Origin: Anderseniella sp963700735
GTDB taxonomy: Bacteria > Pseudomonadota > Alphaproteobacteria > Rhizobiales > Aestuariivirgaceae
NCBI GenBank assembly: GCA_963700735.1
Contig: CAVOYR010000005.1
Coordinates: 372,001-436,000, forward strand
Direction of reading: 5' to 3'
DNA length: 64,000 bases
Positions 40,334 to 49,281 of the stretch are shown here, piece by piece. The notes below the pieces were generated by a model. The model had not been told where the DNA came from and ran no database searches. It saw only the letters and a list, made by a program, of their open reading frames with translations. Each line of letters begins with the position of its first letter. The first letter of the stretch is position 1. The position numbers and the translations under genes were made by a program.

Positions 40334-42424
40334 TCACGCCGCCCTGATCCAGCAGTGGATGTCGTGGAAGCACCCGCCACCCACCGGTGCAGGCTGGTCT
40401 GCCCCCACCAGCGTGTTGATGCCGCAGCCATCCTCGAAGGCATGATTGGGGAAGATGCCTTCGGAAATCAGAACGCCGCGCTGCAGGCTGGCATTGGCGG
40501 TGACGTGCAGGCGCACCTGCCCCAGCTCATTGCCAATCACCACCTTCTGGCCCTCAGCCAGCGCATGAGCCTCCATGTCGCCGGGGTGCATCTGCACCTG
40601 CGGGCGGCCCTCGCGCTTCATCGACGACGGCGTTTCGTTGAACGACGAGTTGAGGAAGGTGCGCGCCGGGCTGGTTGCCAGCCGGAACGGGTGTGTCTCG
40701 TCTGCTTCCTGGATGACCGCCCAATGATCGGGGAAGGATGGCATGGCCTTGACCGGACCCATGGTGCCGGTATGCTTCTTGTGCTTCGCCTCGTGCCAGC
40801 GGGCTGCAAAGCGGTACTTGCCGTCCTTGTGGCCGAAGCCGCCGATGAAGTGCGAGTCCTCGAACGAGGGCTGCACGTCGATCCACTTGAGCTGCTCAAG
40901 CTCGGCAAGGCCGGCGCGGCCGGAGTTGACCATCGTCCAGTCGATCAGTTCGCGCGGGCTCATGCCGAAGCCCTCGTGCTGCGCGCCCACGCGCTTCGCC
41001 AGATCGCTGATCACGTCATGGTTGGACCGGCACTCGCCCGGTGCCTCAATCAGCTTCGGCCCCAGCATGATGTGCTGGTGGCCGCCACCCTGGTACAGGT
41101 CGTCATGTTCGAGAAACTGGGTGGCCGGCAGCACGATGTCGGCCAGCGCCGCCGTTTCGGTCATGAACTGCTCGTGCACACAGATGAACAGGTCGTCACG
41201 GGCAAAACCCTGTTTCACCCGGGTCTGGTCAGGGGCAACCGACACCGGGTTGGTGTTCTGGGTGAACAGTACCGTAACCGGCGGGCCGTCGCCCAGGTCG
41301 TACCTGTCACCGCACAACACCGCGCCGATTCGCGACTGGTCGAGCATCCGGACCTCTGGATCGAACACGTCGAGGCCCTCGATCATGGTCTTGTTCCAGC
41401 GATAGATGCCGGAATTGGAGTGCAACGCGCCACCGCCTTCGTGGCGCCAGTGGCCCATGACGGCGGGAATGGAGGTGACGGCGTGCATGTTGGCCGCGCC
41501 ATTGCGCTGGCGGGCAAAGCCGTAACCCAGCCGGAAATAGGTGCGTTGCGTGGTGCCGATCAGCATTGCCAGATGCTCGATGCGCTCAACGGCCAGCCCG
41601 GTGATGGCACTGGCCCATTCGGGCGTGCGGTCCTTCAGGTGGGCTTCGAGACCTGCCGGATCATCAGTGAACCGGGACATGTATTCGCGGTCGGCGTGGC
41701 CATCACGAAACGCCACGTGCATGATGGCGCAGGCCAGCGCGCCGTCGGTGCCGGGGCGGATGATGTAGCCATGGTCGGCCTGCTTGACGGTGCCGGTTTC
41801 GTAGATGTCGATGACAGCCAGTTTGGCGCCGCGTTCCTTGCGGGCGGCGGTGGCGTGGGTCATCACGTTGACCTGCGTGTTGACCGGGTTGGTGCCCCAG
41901 ATCACGATCAGGTCGGACATTCGCATCTCGCGCGGATCAACCCCGCCCAGCCGGCCGGTCCCGGCGAGGTAGCCGGTCCACGGCAGCGACACGCAGAACG
42001 TGTCATACATGCCGGAATAGCCCTTCACGTGGCGCAGCCGGTTGATGCCGTCGCGCATCACCAGCCCCATGGTGCCGGCGTAGTAATACGGCCACACGGC
42101 TTCAGGGCCATGGCGCTCTTCCGCCTTGAGCATGGCGCCGGCGAGTTCGTCCAGCGCGTCATCCCACGAGATCTGCTGCCACTCGCCGGACCCGCGCGAG
42201 CCCTTGCGCTTCAGCGGATGCAACAACCGGTCCGGGTGATGCACGCGCTCTGCATAGCGGCCCACCTTTTCGCAGATCACGCCGGCGGTGTAGCTGTTGT
42301 CCTTCGCACCGCGCACCCGGCCGATGGTGTAGGCGTCAAGCACCTCCACCTCCAGCGCGCATTGCGACGGGCAGTCATGCGGGCAGACCGAAAAACCGGT
42401 CTTGATGTTGGGGCGCAGGTTCAT
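40334..42424 (-). CDS. Molybdopterin-dependent oxidoreductase with N-terminal Fe-S domain
   Basis: 696 residues from ATG 42424. The N-terminus has a Cys cluster CPHDCPSQC followed by a fourth Cys in GVICEKVGRYAERVHHPDRL, a 4Fe-4S binding pattern of the DMSO reductase superfamily. Then come the molybdopterin domains (VIWGTNPVNTQVNVM, TEFLEHDDLYQ-type, TSPARTFLNSSF) and the C-terminal dinucleotide-binding domain (VQMHPGDMEAHALAEGQKVV). No signal peptide, so cytoplasmic, similar to BisC/FdhA-like orphan oxidoreductases. Substrate unknown; no electron-transfer subunit is adjacent. Confidence 0.88.
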   Translation of the reverse strand: MNLRPNIKTGFSVCPHDCPSQCALEVEVLDAYTIGRVRGAKDNSYTAGVICEKVGRYAERVHHPDRLLHPLKRKGSRGSGEWQQISWDDALDELAGAMLKAEERHGPEAVWPYYYAGTMGLVMRDGINRLRHVKGYSGMYDTFCVSLPWTGYLAGTGRLGGVDPREMRMSDLIVIWGTNPVNTQVNVMTHATAARKERGAKLAVIDIYETGTVKQADHGYIIRPGTDGALACAIMHVAFRDGHADREYMSRFTDDPAGLEAHLKDRTPEWASAITGLAVERIEHLAMLIGTTQRTYFRLGYGFARQRNGAANMHAVTSIPAVMGHWRHEGGGALHSNSGIYRWNKTMIEGLDVFDPEVRMLDQSRIGAVLCGDRYDLGDGPPVTVLFTQNTNPVSVAPDQTRVKQGFARDDLFICVHEQFMTETAALADIVLPATQFLEHDDLYQGGGHQHIMLGPKLIEAPGECRSNHDVISDLAKRVGAQHEGFGMSPRELIDWTMVNSGRAGLAELEQLKWIDVQPSFEDSHFIGGFGHKDGKYRFAARWHEAKHKKHTGTMGPVKAMPSFPDHWAVIQEADETHPFRLATSPARTFLNSSFNETPSSMKREGRPQVQMHPGDMEAHALAEGQKVVIGNELGQVRLHVTANASLQRGVLISEGIFPNHAFEDGCGINTLVGADQPAPVGGGCFHDIHCWIRAA

Positions 42425-42592
42425 GGGAATGGACTGTAGCGCGGGACCCGCATTTGCGCCAATGCGTTTTGTCATCAGGAAGTATGCGCAGGCCGCCATC
42501 GTTACGAAAGCGTCATGTGCGAATCATATTCAGTCGATACCATATGTGACATTTGGCGAGGCAACCCCCATCTTTAATTCATTGATCCAGAA

Positions 42593-43102
42593 ATGAAGCG
42601 GGCGACAGACAAGCAGATGCTGATCAAGCAGAACTGGCTGTTCAAGGTCATGCGCACGTTCAACGCGCGCAACGAGCTGTTGCAAGTGGCTGCCCTGCCC
42701 TGGCGCCTGCGCGAGGGCGATGTCGAGGTCTGCATGGTCACCTCGCGCGGCACCGGGCGCTGGATCCTGCCCAAGGGGTGGCCCGAAAAGAAACTCACTC
42801 ACGCAGAGGCGGCTGCGCGCGAGGCATTCGAGGAGGCAGGCTTGCGTGGCACCATCAGCCCGCGCGCCTGCGGCAGCTTCATCGCGGCCAAGGGGGTCAA
42901 ACCCGGGCTTGAACTGAGCGTGCGGCTAGAGGTGTTCCTGCTGAAAGATCCTGAACAGCTTGGCAAGTATCCGGAAAAGGGCAAGCGCAAGGTGCAATGG
43001 ATGCCGCTTGCCGAGGCCATGGACAAGGCCAGCGAACCCGGTCTGAAGAAGCTGATCAGCCAGCTCGACGTTGAAGGCGCGTTCAGGGCCGACCCGAAAT
43101 AG
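42593..43102 (+). CDS. Nudix hydrolase (DIPP-like)
   Basis: 169 residues. Full Nudix box with Gly, two Glu pairs and Arg: GWPEKKLTHAEAAAREAFEE followed by AG. The pattern RWILPKGWPEKKLT before the box is typical of the bacterial relatives of diphosphoinositol-polyphosphate phosphohydrolase. It hydrolyses a nucleoside- or inositol-diphosphate-linked substrate; which one is not known. The ORF starts at ATG 42593 just after an AT-rich promoter-like stretch. Confidence 0.88.
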   Translation: MKRATDKQMLIKQNWLFKVMRTFNARNELLQVAALPWRLREGDVEVCMVTSRGTGRWILPKGWPEKKLTHAEAAAREAFEEAGLRGTISPRACGSFIAAKGVKPGLELSVRLEVFLLKDPEQLGKYPEKGKRKVQWMPLAEAMDKASEPGLKKLISQLDVEGAFRADPK

Positions 43103-43112
43103 ACGGGCATAA

Positions 43113-43305
43113 GTGCGCAGACCCGGGTGGTTTGCGGCACCCGGCATTGCGCTGGTTTTCCTCGCATGTACCGGCGTTCTCGCCGCCGCCTACACGGGCG
43201 GGAGCACCAGCGGTGCAACTCCTCAAGGCGGCGTGGATTATCACGGTGCCAGCGGCAGCTCTGCTGGCTCCTGTCATGTTCTGGCTGCTGACGCACCTGG
43301 CTTGA
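43113..43305 (+). CDS. Small two-helix membrane protein, probable frameshift
   Basis: Downstream of the Nudix gene, GTG 43113 begins a signal-anchor-like stretch (MRRPGWFAAPGIALVFLACT, GVLAAAYTGG) in one frame; from about 43213 a second frame reads VQLLKAAWIITVPAAALLAP, VMFWLLTHLA and stops at TGA 43303-43305. Joined by a one-base change they give a roughly 64-residue protein with two membrane helices. Alternatively only the second 30-residue piece (GTG 43213) is translated. The first frame continues open into the antisense of the sigma gene, which cannot be real. Function unknown. Confidence 0.4.
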
Positions 43306-43310
43306 GCGGG

Positions 43311-44594
43311 CTAGATTCTTTCGCCCAGAGTACTTGCCATCTCCATCAGGCCGGCTTCACGCATCTGTCCGATGACCATGAAGCTGACGCCCTGTCGCGA
43401 CCAATGCACGATGGGCAGCCCTTCACGACTCTCGGTCTCGAAACCCTGGTCAGGCGCACCGTCACGGATCATGCAAAACGCCACCGGCACCTGGTTGCCG
43501 TGCAGATATGCCAGCTGCACCAGCGGCTTCCCCTCAAAATCAAGCAACTGCCCGCGGCGGAACTCGGCCTGGGCGACTTGCAGGTCTTGCAAGCGAAGCG
43601 TCAGGCCAATTCGCTGGGAAATCCGCAGCAAGGTAGCGGCAACCTCGCCGTCTGCCGTCTGGTTCCAGGTCAGCGTTTCAGGCGCGTAAAGCACCTGATA
43701 CTCGGCCACAGCCTGGCGCCACGACTTCTTCTTTGGAAGCAACAGCAAGCTTGCAGCACCACCGCCCGCGCCTACCATCATGCACGCAACACATGCCGCC
43801 ATGATCATGCTGCGGCGCGTCGGCTGGCCTGCAGCCGAAATCTTGTCTGGCAATCCGGCTGGTGCAGCACCAGCACTGATGGCCTGTTTCAACACGTCAA
43901 GGGGAGCATCATCACTCAGCGCACGATAGCTGCTGCGCAGTTCTTTCAAGTCAAGCTGGAGGGCCGCCAACCGGGCGGCAAGACCTAAATCCTGGCGCAA
44001 TCGCAAGCGCAGGGCATCGGCTTGCTGTCTGTCCAGCTCGCCGTCAAGATAGGCTGTCAATATCTCGTCAGTCGTCATGCCTTGCGCTTTCCAATGCCGG
44101 AGGAACTCACCATTCAAGGTGGACAGCTTCTCGCGGGCTGCGGCCAACCGGCTCATGACGGTTCCGACCGGTATGCCCAGTGCGTCCGCTGCCTCCCGGT
44201 AGCTCCACCCTTCAAGATAGACCATCAGCACCGTCTCGCGCTGGGCCTCGGGAAGCTGCGCTACTGCATTCAACACTTGTGAGGCATAAATGTTCGTTTC
44301 GATCTGAGCCGCGCCATCAAGCACCAGAACATTTTCCGCATCAACCACGCCGGCCCCGGTGCGTACCCGCCGGGCCCGCAGGTCGTTGCGCCAGACATTC
44401 ATCATCACGCTCATCAGCCAGCGGTCCAGCCGGGTGCCGGGCGCATACAGGTCAGATTTCTCCAGCGCCCGCACTGCGGTAGCCTGCACGAGCTCCTGGG
44501 CCAGATCACGATTGCGTGAAAGCACCACCGCAAAGCGCCAAAGTGCGGGCAATTGCGCCTCCAGTAGCGCGGAGAAACTCGTTTGGTCGTTCAA
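43311..44594 (-). CDS. ECF sigma factor fused in frame to its anti-sigma factor
   Basis: 427 residues. Residues 1-165 are an ECF sigma-70 factor: region 2 (LWRFAVVLSRNRDLAQELVQ ... TRLDRWLMSVMMNVWRND) and region 4 (QLPEAQRETVLMVYLEGWSY, REAADALGIPVGTVMSRLAA). From Met173 the sequence is a typical alphaproteobacterial anti-sigma factor: MTTDEILTAYLDGELDRQQA, helical domain, one membrane helix (about 262-286) and a periplasmic domain. The two are normally separate overlapping genes. An ATGA at 44078-44075 would be the usual stop/start overlap if the sigma frame were shifted by one, so an indel just upstream is possible; no stop separates them as given. Confidence 0.85.
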   Translation of the reverse strand: MNDQTSFSALLEAQLPALWRFAVVLSRNRDLAQELVQATAVRALEKSDLYAPGTRLDRWLMSVMMNVWRNDLRARRVRTGAGVVDAENVLVLDGAAQIETNIYASQVLNAVAQLPEAQRETVLMVYLEGWSYREAADALGIPVGTVMSRLAAAREKLSTLNGEFLRHWKAQGMTTDEILTAYLDGELDRQQADALRLRLRQDLGLAARLAALQLDLKELRSSYRALSDDAPLDVLKQAISAGAAPAGLPDKISAAGQPTRRSMIMAACVACMMVGAGGGAASLLLLPKKKSWRQAVAEYQVLYAPETLTWNQTADGEVAATLLRISQRIGLTLRLQDLQVAQAEFRRGQLLDFEGKPLVQLAYLHGNQVPVAFCMIRDGAPDQGFETESREGLPIVHWSRQGVSFMVIGQMREAGLMEMASTLGERI

Positions 44595-44688
44595 TTTATT
44601 TCGCCCGCCACCGAATAAAACGCCGGCCCAGTGTGTTTATGATGTCAGTACCGTGTCTCAGGTACGTCCCAAGCACTGGAGGAAAATT

Positions 44689-45117
44689 ATGAAGAACCTG
44701 ATCGTCACTGCAACCCTTGGTCTCACAATTGTGTTCTCGGGCGATGCCATGGCGGGCGAAACACCAGCGCCCGAAGGTGCCGCCGTCTATTTCATCAACC
44801 TGAAGGATGGAGACACCGTTTCCAACCCTGTCAACATCAAGTTCGGCCTGAAGGGCATGGGCGTGGCACCGGCCGGCACTGAAGCCGAGCACACGGGCCA
44901 CCACCACCTGATCATCAATGAAACCATCGAGGGCGAGGAACTGAACGAACCCATCCCTGCCGATGACCAGCATATTCACTTCGGCAAGGGACAGACCGAG
45001 ATCACCAAGGAACTGCCCGCAGGCACCCATACCCTGCAACTGGTGCTGGGCGACTGGACACACATTCCGCACAACCCGCCCGTGATGTCCGAGAAGATCA
45101 CCATCACAGTGAAGTAG
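44689..45117 (+). CDS. DUF4399 domain-containing secreted protein
   Basis: 142 residues. Signal peptide MKNLIVTATLGLTIVFSGDA with cleavage near AMAG, then the DUF4399 domain: VYFINLKDGDTVSNPVNIKF, GLKGMGVAPAGTE, a His-rich HTGHHHLIINE, HIHFGKGQTE and HTLQLVLGDWTHIPHNPP. The His cluster suggests metal binding. ATG 44689 follows TGGAGGAAAATT, a strong Shine-Dalgarno. It is divergent from the ECF sigma gene across 94 bases, so it may be a target of that sigma factor; I did not find a defined -35/-10 pair. A terminator follows. Confidence 0.85.
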   Translation: MKNLIVTATLGLTIVFSGDAMAGETPAPEGAAVYFINLKDGDTVSNPVNIKFGLKGMGVAPAGTEAEHTGHHHLIINETIEGEELNEPIPADDQHIHFGKGQTEITKELPAGTHTLQLVLGDWTHIPHNPPVMSEKITITVK

Positions 45118-45143
45118 GCTTCCAGACGTAGCCGGGGGAGAGT

Positions 45144-45176
45144 AAGGGCGCGTCAACCGTTGGTTGGCGCGCCTTT
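45144..45176 (+). terminator. Terminator after the DUF4399 gene
   Basis: AAGGGCGCGTCAACC pairs with GGTTGGCGCGCCTTT (one G-U pair, one bulge) around a short loop, and the 3' arm ends in a T run. It lies 27 bases past the stop codon. Confidence 0.75.
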
Positions 45177-45240
45177 GGTTGTCTGGTGCCAGGTCACCAG
45201 CAACTGGCCGCTGGCAGAAACTGTTCATCAACAGTTTATA

Positions 45241-46396
45241 CCAAGTCTCTGAGGTCCTGACTCGTTTGAGGGTTTTCAAATCAGCTGCAGCGTGATTCAG
45301 CATGGCAAACGAAGGAGGTTTGTCATGGCGATAGCTCTGCGTTCAGATTTTGATGCGACCAGATTGAGGGCGATTGCCCGACAGTCGAAAGATGCAGCCC
45401 AAACCCGGCGGCTGCTGGCATTGGCGGCGATCTATGATGGAGCAACACGGACACAGGCCGCTGAGCTTGGTGGCGTGACGCTGCAGATCGTGCGGGACTG
45501 GGTGGTGAGGTTCAATGCCGAGGGGCCGGATGGACTGGTCAACCGCAAGGCGCCTGGCCAGCCCTCGAAGCTTGGCGACAGGCAGCGGGCTGCGCTGGTG
45601 CAGATGCTGGAGAGCGGGCCGGTTCCGGCAGCCCATGGGGTGGTACGCTGGCGCCTGGTCGACCTGTGTCAGTGGATCTGGGAAGAGTTCCGGATCAGCA
45701 TTGCCAAGCAGACCTTGAGCCGGGAGCTTCGCGCGATGGGGTATCGCAAGCTGTCGGCCCGGCCGCGCCATCATGCCCAGGCTGAGGGATCCATTGAGGA
45801 TTTTAAAAAAGTTTCCCCTCGCGCCTGGCGGCGATCGCCAAAGATAAGGGCATCCACCGGGACAAGCTAGAGATCTGGTTCGCCGACGAGGCCCGCATCG
45901 GCCAGAAGAACAAGATCACCAGGCGTTGGGCCAGGCGTGGCACGAGACCGTCAGCCCCACAGGACCAGCGCACGACCTCGACCTATATCTTCGGGGCGAT
46001 CTGCCCGAAGCGGGGCAAAGGAGCTGCCCTGGTCCTGCCGGCCTGCAACACCGAGGCCATGAACCTGCATCTCGCCGAGATCTCTGGCGAAGTCAGCCCT
46101 GGCGCTCATGCCGTCGTTATCCTCGACCAGGCCGGCTGGCACCTGTCGAAGCGCCTCAAGGTTCCTGCCAACATTACCCTGCTCCCGCTCCCACCCAAAT
46201 GCCCTGAACTGAACCCGGTAGAGAACATCTGGCAGTTCATGCGCGACAACTGGCTGTCCAACCTGGTGTTCACGTCCTACGACAACCTGGTCGATCACTG
46301 CTGCCATGCTTGGAACAGCCTCATCGACCAGCCCTGGCGCATCATGTCCATCGGCCTGCGTGACTGGGCTCACAGGTTCTGATCAATGGGATTTGG
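45241..46396 (+). mobile_element. IS630-family insertion sequence
   Basis: About 1.16 kb carrying one transposase gene. The proposed ends are CCAAGTCTCT (left, 45241) and the inverse CCAAATCCCA (right, ending 46396), imperfect inverted repeats, each flanked outside by TA (45239-45240 and 46397-46398), the target dinucleotide duplicated by IS630/Tc1-type elements. It sits between the DUF4399 terminator and the demethylase gene and breaks no recognisable gene. Confidence 0.75.
45325..46382 (+). CDS. IS630-family transposase, -1 frameshift at an A6G run
   Basis: DDE transposase in two frames. The first (ATG 45325, with GAAGGAGG upstream) encodes the helix-turn-helix and winged domain (RRLLALAAIYDGATRTQAAE, GGVTLQIVRDWVVRFNAEG, RPRHHAQ). 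The catalytic part is in the -1 frame: EIWFADEARIGQ (first Asp), AVVILDQAGWHLSK (second Asp), LPPKCPELNPVENIWQ (Glu), ending AHRF at TGA 46380-46382. The change falls at TTTTAAAAAAG (45801-45811), a classic slippery run, so programmed -1 frameshifting is plausible, as in other IS families. Total about 352 residues. Confidence 0.88.
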
Positions 46397-46543
46397 TATT
46401 AGCAGCCTTCAACGAGCCGGGGCGGCATTGAGTCCAGTTGGCGTTTTTCGCTCCACAACAGTCGCAGCCACCCTTGCGGGACGGACGCCAGACAGGTTCA
46501 ATCCAGCTCAACAGTCCTGAGCGGTTTCGAAGGGGTTTGAGCA

Positions 46544-48964
46544 ATGAAATCATCGGCACGCGTGGTCATTGTCGGCGGCGGCATCATGGGGGTGGGCCTG
46601 TTGTACCACCTCGTCCAGGAAGGCTGGACGGACGTCGTGCTGGTCGAGAAGGGCGAACTGACCTCCGGCTCCACATGGCACGCAGCCGGTCAGTGCCCGC
46701 ACTTCGTCGGCTCGCTGAACCTCGCCAGGATCCACCATGAAGGCACCCTGCTCTACCCCAAGCTGGAAGAGCTGACCGGCGAGGCAGTGTCGTGGCACGG
46801 GTGCGGCGGCATTCGCCTTGCGATAACCGACGAGGAAGTCGAGTGGTTCAAGCGCGTTTATGGCGTGTCGAAGTTGATCGGCTATGAGGCCCACCTGATC
46901 GGGCCGGACGAAATCCGCGAACATCATCCCTACCTCGACACCTTCGGCGTCAAGATGGGCTACATGACCGTCACCGATGGCCACGTCGCACCTGCTGACG
47001 TGACCAACGCCATGGCAGCCGGTGCGCGCAAGGGCGGCGCCGAGATCTACCGCCGCACGCTGGTCACCAACATCGAACTTCTGCCCACCGGCGAGTGGAA
47101 GGTGGTCACCGACAAGGGCAACATCGTGTGCCAGCACGTGGTCAACGCGGCCGGTTCCTATGCCGACGTGGTGGGCGCGTGGACCGGCCACAACGTGCCG
47201 ATCTGCAACATGCTGCACCACTACATCATCACCGAGCCGCTGCAGGAGCTGATCGACCTGCCGAAGGAACTGCCCGTGGTGCGCGACCCCTACTCGCACG
47301 CCTACCTGCGCGAGGAGACCAACGGCGTGCTGGTTGGCCCTTACGAAACCGAGGGCGCGCACGTATGCTGGGACGGCATGCCGCCCGCCTGGGACTTCGA
47401 AAGCGAGCTGATCACGCCCGAGCTTGACCGGCTGATGCCGTGGCTGGAAAAGGCCACCGAGCGCATGCCGCTGTTTGGCAAGGCCGGCATCAAGTCGGTC
47501 ATCTCCGGCGCCATCACCCACACGCCGGACGCCAACTTCCTGCTCGGCCCCGCACCCGGTCCCGCCAACTACTGGATGGCCAACGGCGCCTCCATCGGCA
47601 TCTGCCAGGGCGCAGGTGCGGGCAAGTATCTGGCGCAGTGGATGGTGCACGGTGCCACAGACATCAACATGGCCGAGTTCGACCCGCGCCGCTTCGGCAA
47701 CTGGGCCGACAAGGACTATGTGGCCACCCTGTCGGTGGTCGACTACCAGCACATGTACTACTGCTACCGCCCCGGCGAGCAGCACATGGACAAGCGTCCG
47801 CTTCGTACTTCCACCCTGTATGACCGGCTGAAGGACCGTGGTGCACAGTTCCAGGCGGTGTTCGGCTGGGAGCGCGCCCGCTGGTTCGACAATTCCGGCA
47901 AGGGCGAGGAATACTCGTTCCGCCGTTCCAACTGGTTTGACGCCGTAGCGCAGGAATGCAAGGCGGTGCGCGAGGCAGCGGGCCTGATGGACCTGTCGAC
48001 ATTTGCCAAGTTCGACGTGAAGGGCAAGGATGCGCTGTTCTTCCTCGAGCGCATCTGCGCCAACAAGGTGCCGGGCAAGGATGGCGGCGTAGTGCTGACC
48101 CACCTGCTCAAGGACAATGGCCGCATCGAGAGCGAAATCACCATCACCCGGCTGGCGCAGGATCATTTCTACGTGCTGTCCGCTGCCACCGCCCAGCTGC
48201 ACGACATGGACGCGCTGCGCTGGCGCCGCCACAAGGATGAAGTGGTGACGATCACCGACATTACCGACGACTATGGCGTGCTGGTGCTGTCCGGCCCGAA
48301 GGCGCGCGAGGTGCTTCAGCCGCACACCCCGCAGGACCTGTCCAACGACGGGCTCCGCTGGCTTCGCGGCACCGTCACCACCATCGCCGGGGTGAAGGAC
48401 GTGCGGCTGCTGCGGGTGTCCTATGTGGGTGAGCTGGGCTGGGAAATCCACGCGCCGATGGCGGGCCTGCCGGCCATCTACGACGCCCTCATGGCAACCG
48501 GCGAGCCGCTGGGGCTGAAGCTGTTCGGCACCTACGCCATGAACTCGCTTCGCATGGAAAAGGCCTATCGCGGCTGGGGCTCGGAGCTGACCCAGGAGAT
48601 CACCATGATCGAGGCCGACATGGAGCGCTTCTGCCGCTTCGACAAGGAGTTCACCGGCAAGGCCGCCACGCTAGCCTCGAAGCAGCAGGGCGCGCGCATC
48701 CAGCTCGTGTACATGGAAATGGACGCAACCGACGCTGACTGCGCAGGCAATGAGCCGATTTACCAGGACGGCGAGATTATCGGCCTGACCACCGGCGGCG
48801 CCTATGGCCATGCGGTGAAGAAGTCGCTGACGTTTGCCTATCTGGACCCGAAGAAGGTCAACATGGACGGCGCGTTCGAAATTCTCGTCTACAACGAAAA
48901 GCACCCTGCCCGCATCATCGCGCAGCCTGCCTGGGACCCGGAGAACGAACGGCTGCGGGCCTGA
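46544..48964 (+). CDS. FAD-dependent dimethylglycine/sarcosine dehydrogenase-like protein with GcvT domain
   Basis: 806 residues. N-terminal DAO-type FAD domain (RVVIVGGGIMGVGLLYHLVQ; the His in STWHAAGQ is the usual covalent FAD attachment site), then FAO_M and GcvT/aminomethyltransferase domains from about 430 (REAAGLMDLSTFAKFDVKGK, YGVLVLSGPKAREVL, LLRVSYVGELGWEIHAPM). It demethylates dimethylglycine, sarcosine or a related N-methyl compound and passes the one-carbon unit to tetrahydrofolate. No signal peptide. It begins about 150 bases after the IS630 end; no other betaine-degradation gene is adjacent. Confidence 0.9.
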   Translation: MKSSARVVIVGGGIMGVGLLYHLVQEGWTDVVLVEKGELTSGSTWHAAGQCPHFVGSLNLARIHHEGTLLYPKLEELTGEAVSWHGCGGIRLAITDEEVEWFKRVYGVSKLIGYEAHLIGPDEIREHHPYLDTFGVKMGYMTVTDGHVAPADVTNAMAAGARKGGAEIYRRTLVTNIELLPTGEWKVVTDKGNIVCQHVVNAAGSYADVVGAWTGHNVPICNMLHHYIITEPLQELIDLPKELPVVRDPYSHAYLREETNGVLVGPYETEGAHVCWDGMPPAWDFESELITPELDRLMPWLEKATERMPLFGKAGIKSVISGAITHTPDANFLLGPAPGPANYWMANGASIGICQGAGAGKYLAQWMVHGATDINMAEFDPRRFGNWADKDYVATLSVVDYQHMYYCYRPGEQHMDKRPLRTSTLYDRLKDRGAQFQAVFGWERARWFDNSGKGEEYSFRRSNWFDAVAQECKAVREAAGLMDLSTFAKFDVKGKDALFFLERICANKVPGKDGGVVLTHLLKDNGRIESEITITRLAQDHFYVLSAATAQLHDMDALRWRRHKDEVVTITDITDDYGVLVLSGPKAREVLQPHTPQDLSNDGLRWLRGTVTTIAGVKDVRLLRVSYVGELGWEIHAPMAGLPAIYDALMATGEPLGLKLFGTYAMNSLRMEKAYRGWGSELTQEITMIEADMERFCRFDKEFTGKAATLASKQQGARIQLVYMEMDATDADCAGNEPIYQDGEIIGLTTGGAYGHAVKKSLTFAYLDPKKVNMDGAFEILVYNEKHPARIIAQPAWDPENERLRA

Positions 48965-48993
48965 CTTTCAACACATGCAGCGCACCAAACCAG

Positions 48994-49062
48994 TGTCATC
49001 CCCGGCCTTGTGCCGGGGATCCACAACTGACTGGATCCCCGCCTTCGCAGGGATGACATTGC
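48994..49062. repeat. Palindromic intergenic repeat of the TCATCCCCGG type
   Basis: TGTCATCCCCGGCCTTGTGC starts a block of two hairpins, CCCCGGC...GCCGGGG (49000s) and GGATCCCCGCC...GCAGGGATGACA, whose ends TGTCATCCC and GGGATGACA are themselves inverted. This repeat type is scattered in alphaproteobacterial chromosomes. Together with the next repeat it fills the 317-base gap after the demethylase gene. Confidence 0.65.
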
Positions 49063-49092
49063 AATTGGAACTCAAAAGGTCTTCGGCAACCC

Positions 49093-49158
49093 GATTGGTT
49101 ATGCCCCGGACCCGTTCCGGGGCCCAGACTAGGTCCCGGCACCATGGCCGGGACACAT
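49093..49158. repeat. Dispersed double-hairpin repeat, copy 2 (inverted)
   Basis: CCCCGGA/TCCGGGG followed by TCCCGGC/GCCGGGA hairpins, separated by CCCAGACTAGG. Read on the minus strand it matches the copy at 24752-24807 nearly throughout, including the CTGGGCCCCGGAAC core. No gene lies in this stretch. Confidence 0.7.
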
Positions 49159-49281
49159 GAAGGCAAACACCGACTTTGCCCCAGGCCGCCACGGATTGTG
49201 CATTCGATCACAGAAGCGTGATGGCCGCGTGCCGTATTGTCAACTCATCGCAAGCAGCCTCGTTGAAAGGAGGTGAGTTGA

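Noticed and set aside
40355..42439. 694-residue open frame on the + strand
   Set aside because: Antisense shadow of the molybdopterin oxidoreductase, with Ala/Gly/Arg/His-rich composition and no domain.
46550..48451. 633-residue open frame on the minus strand
   Set aside because: Antisense shadow of the dimethylglycine/sarcosine dehydrogenase-like gene, with no ribosome-binding site or recognisable domain.
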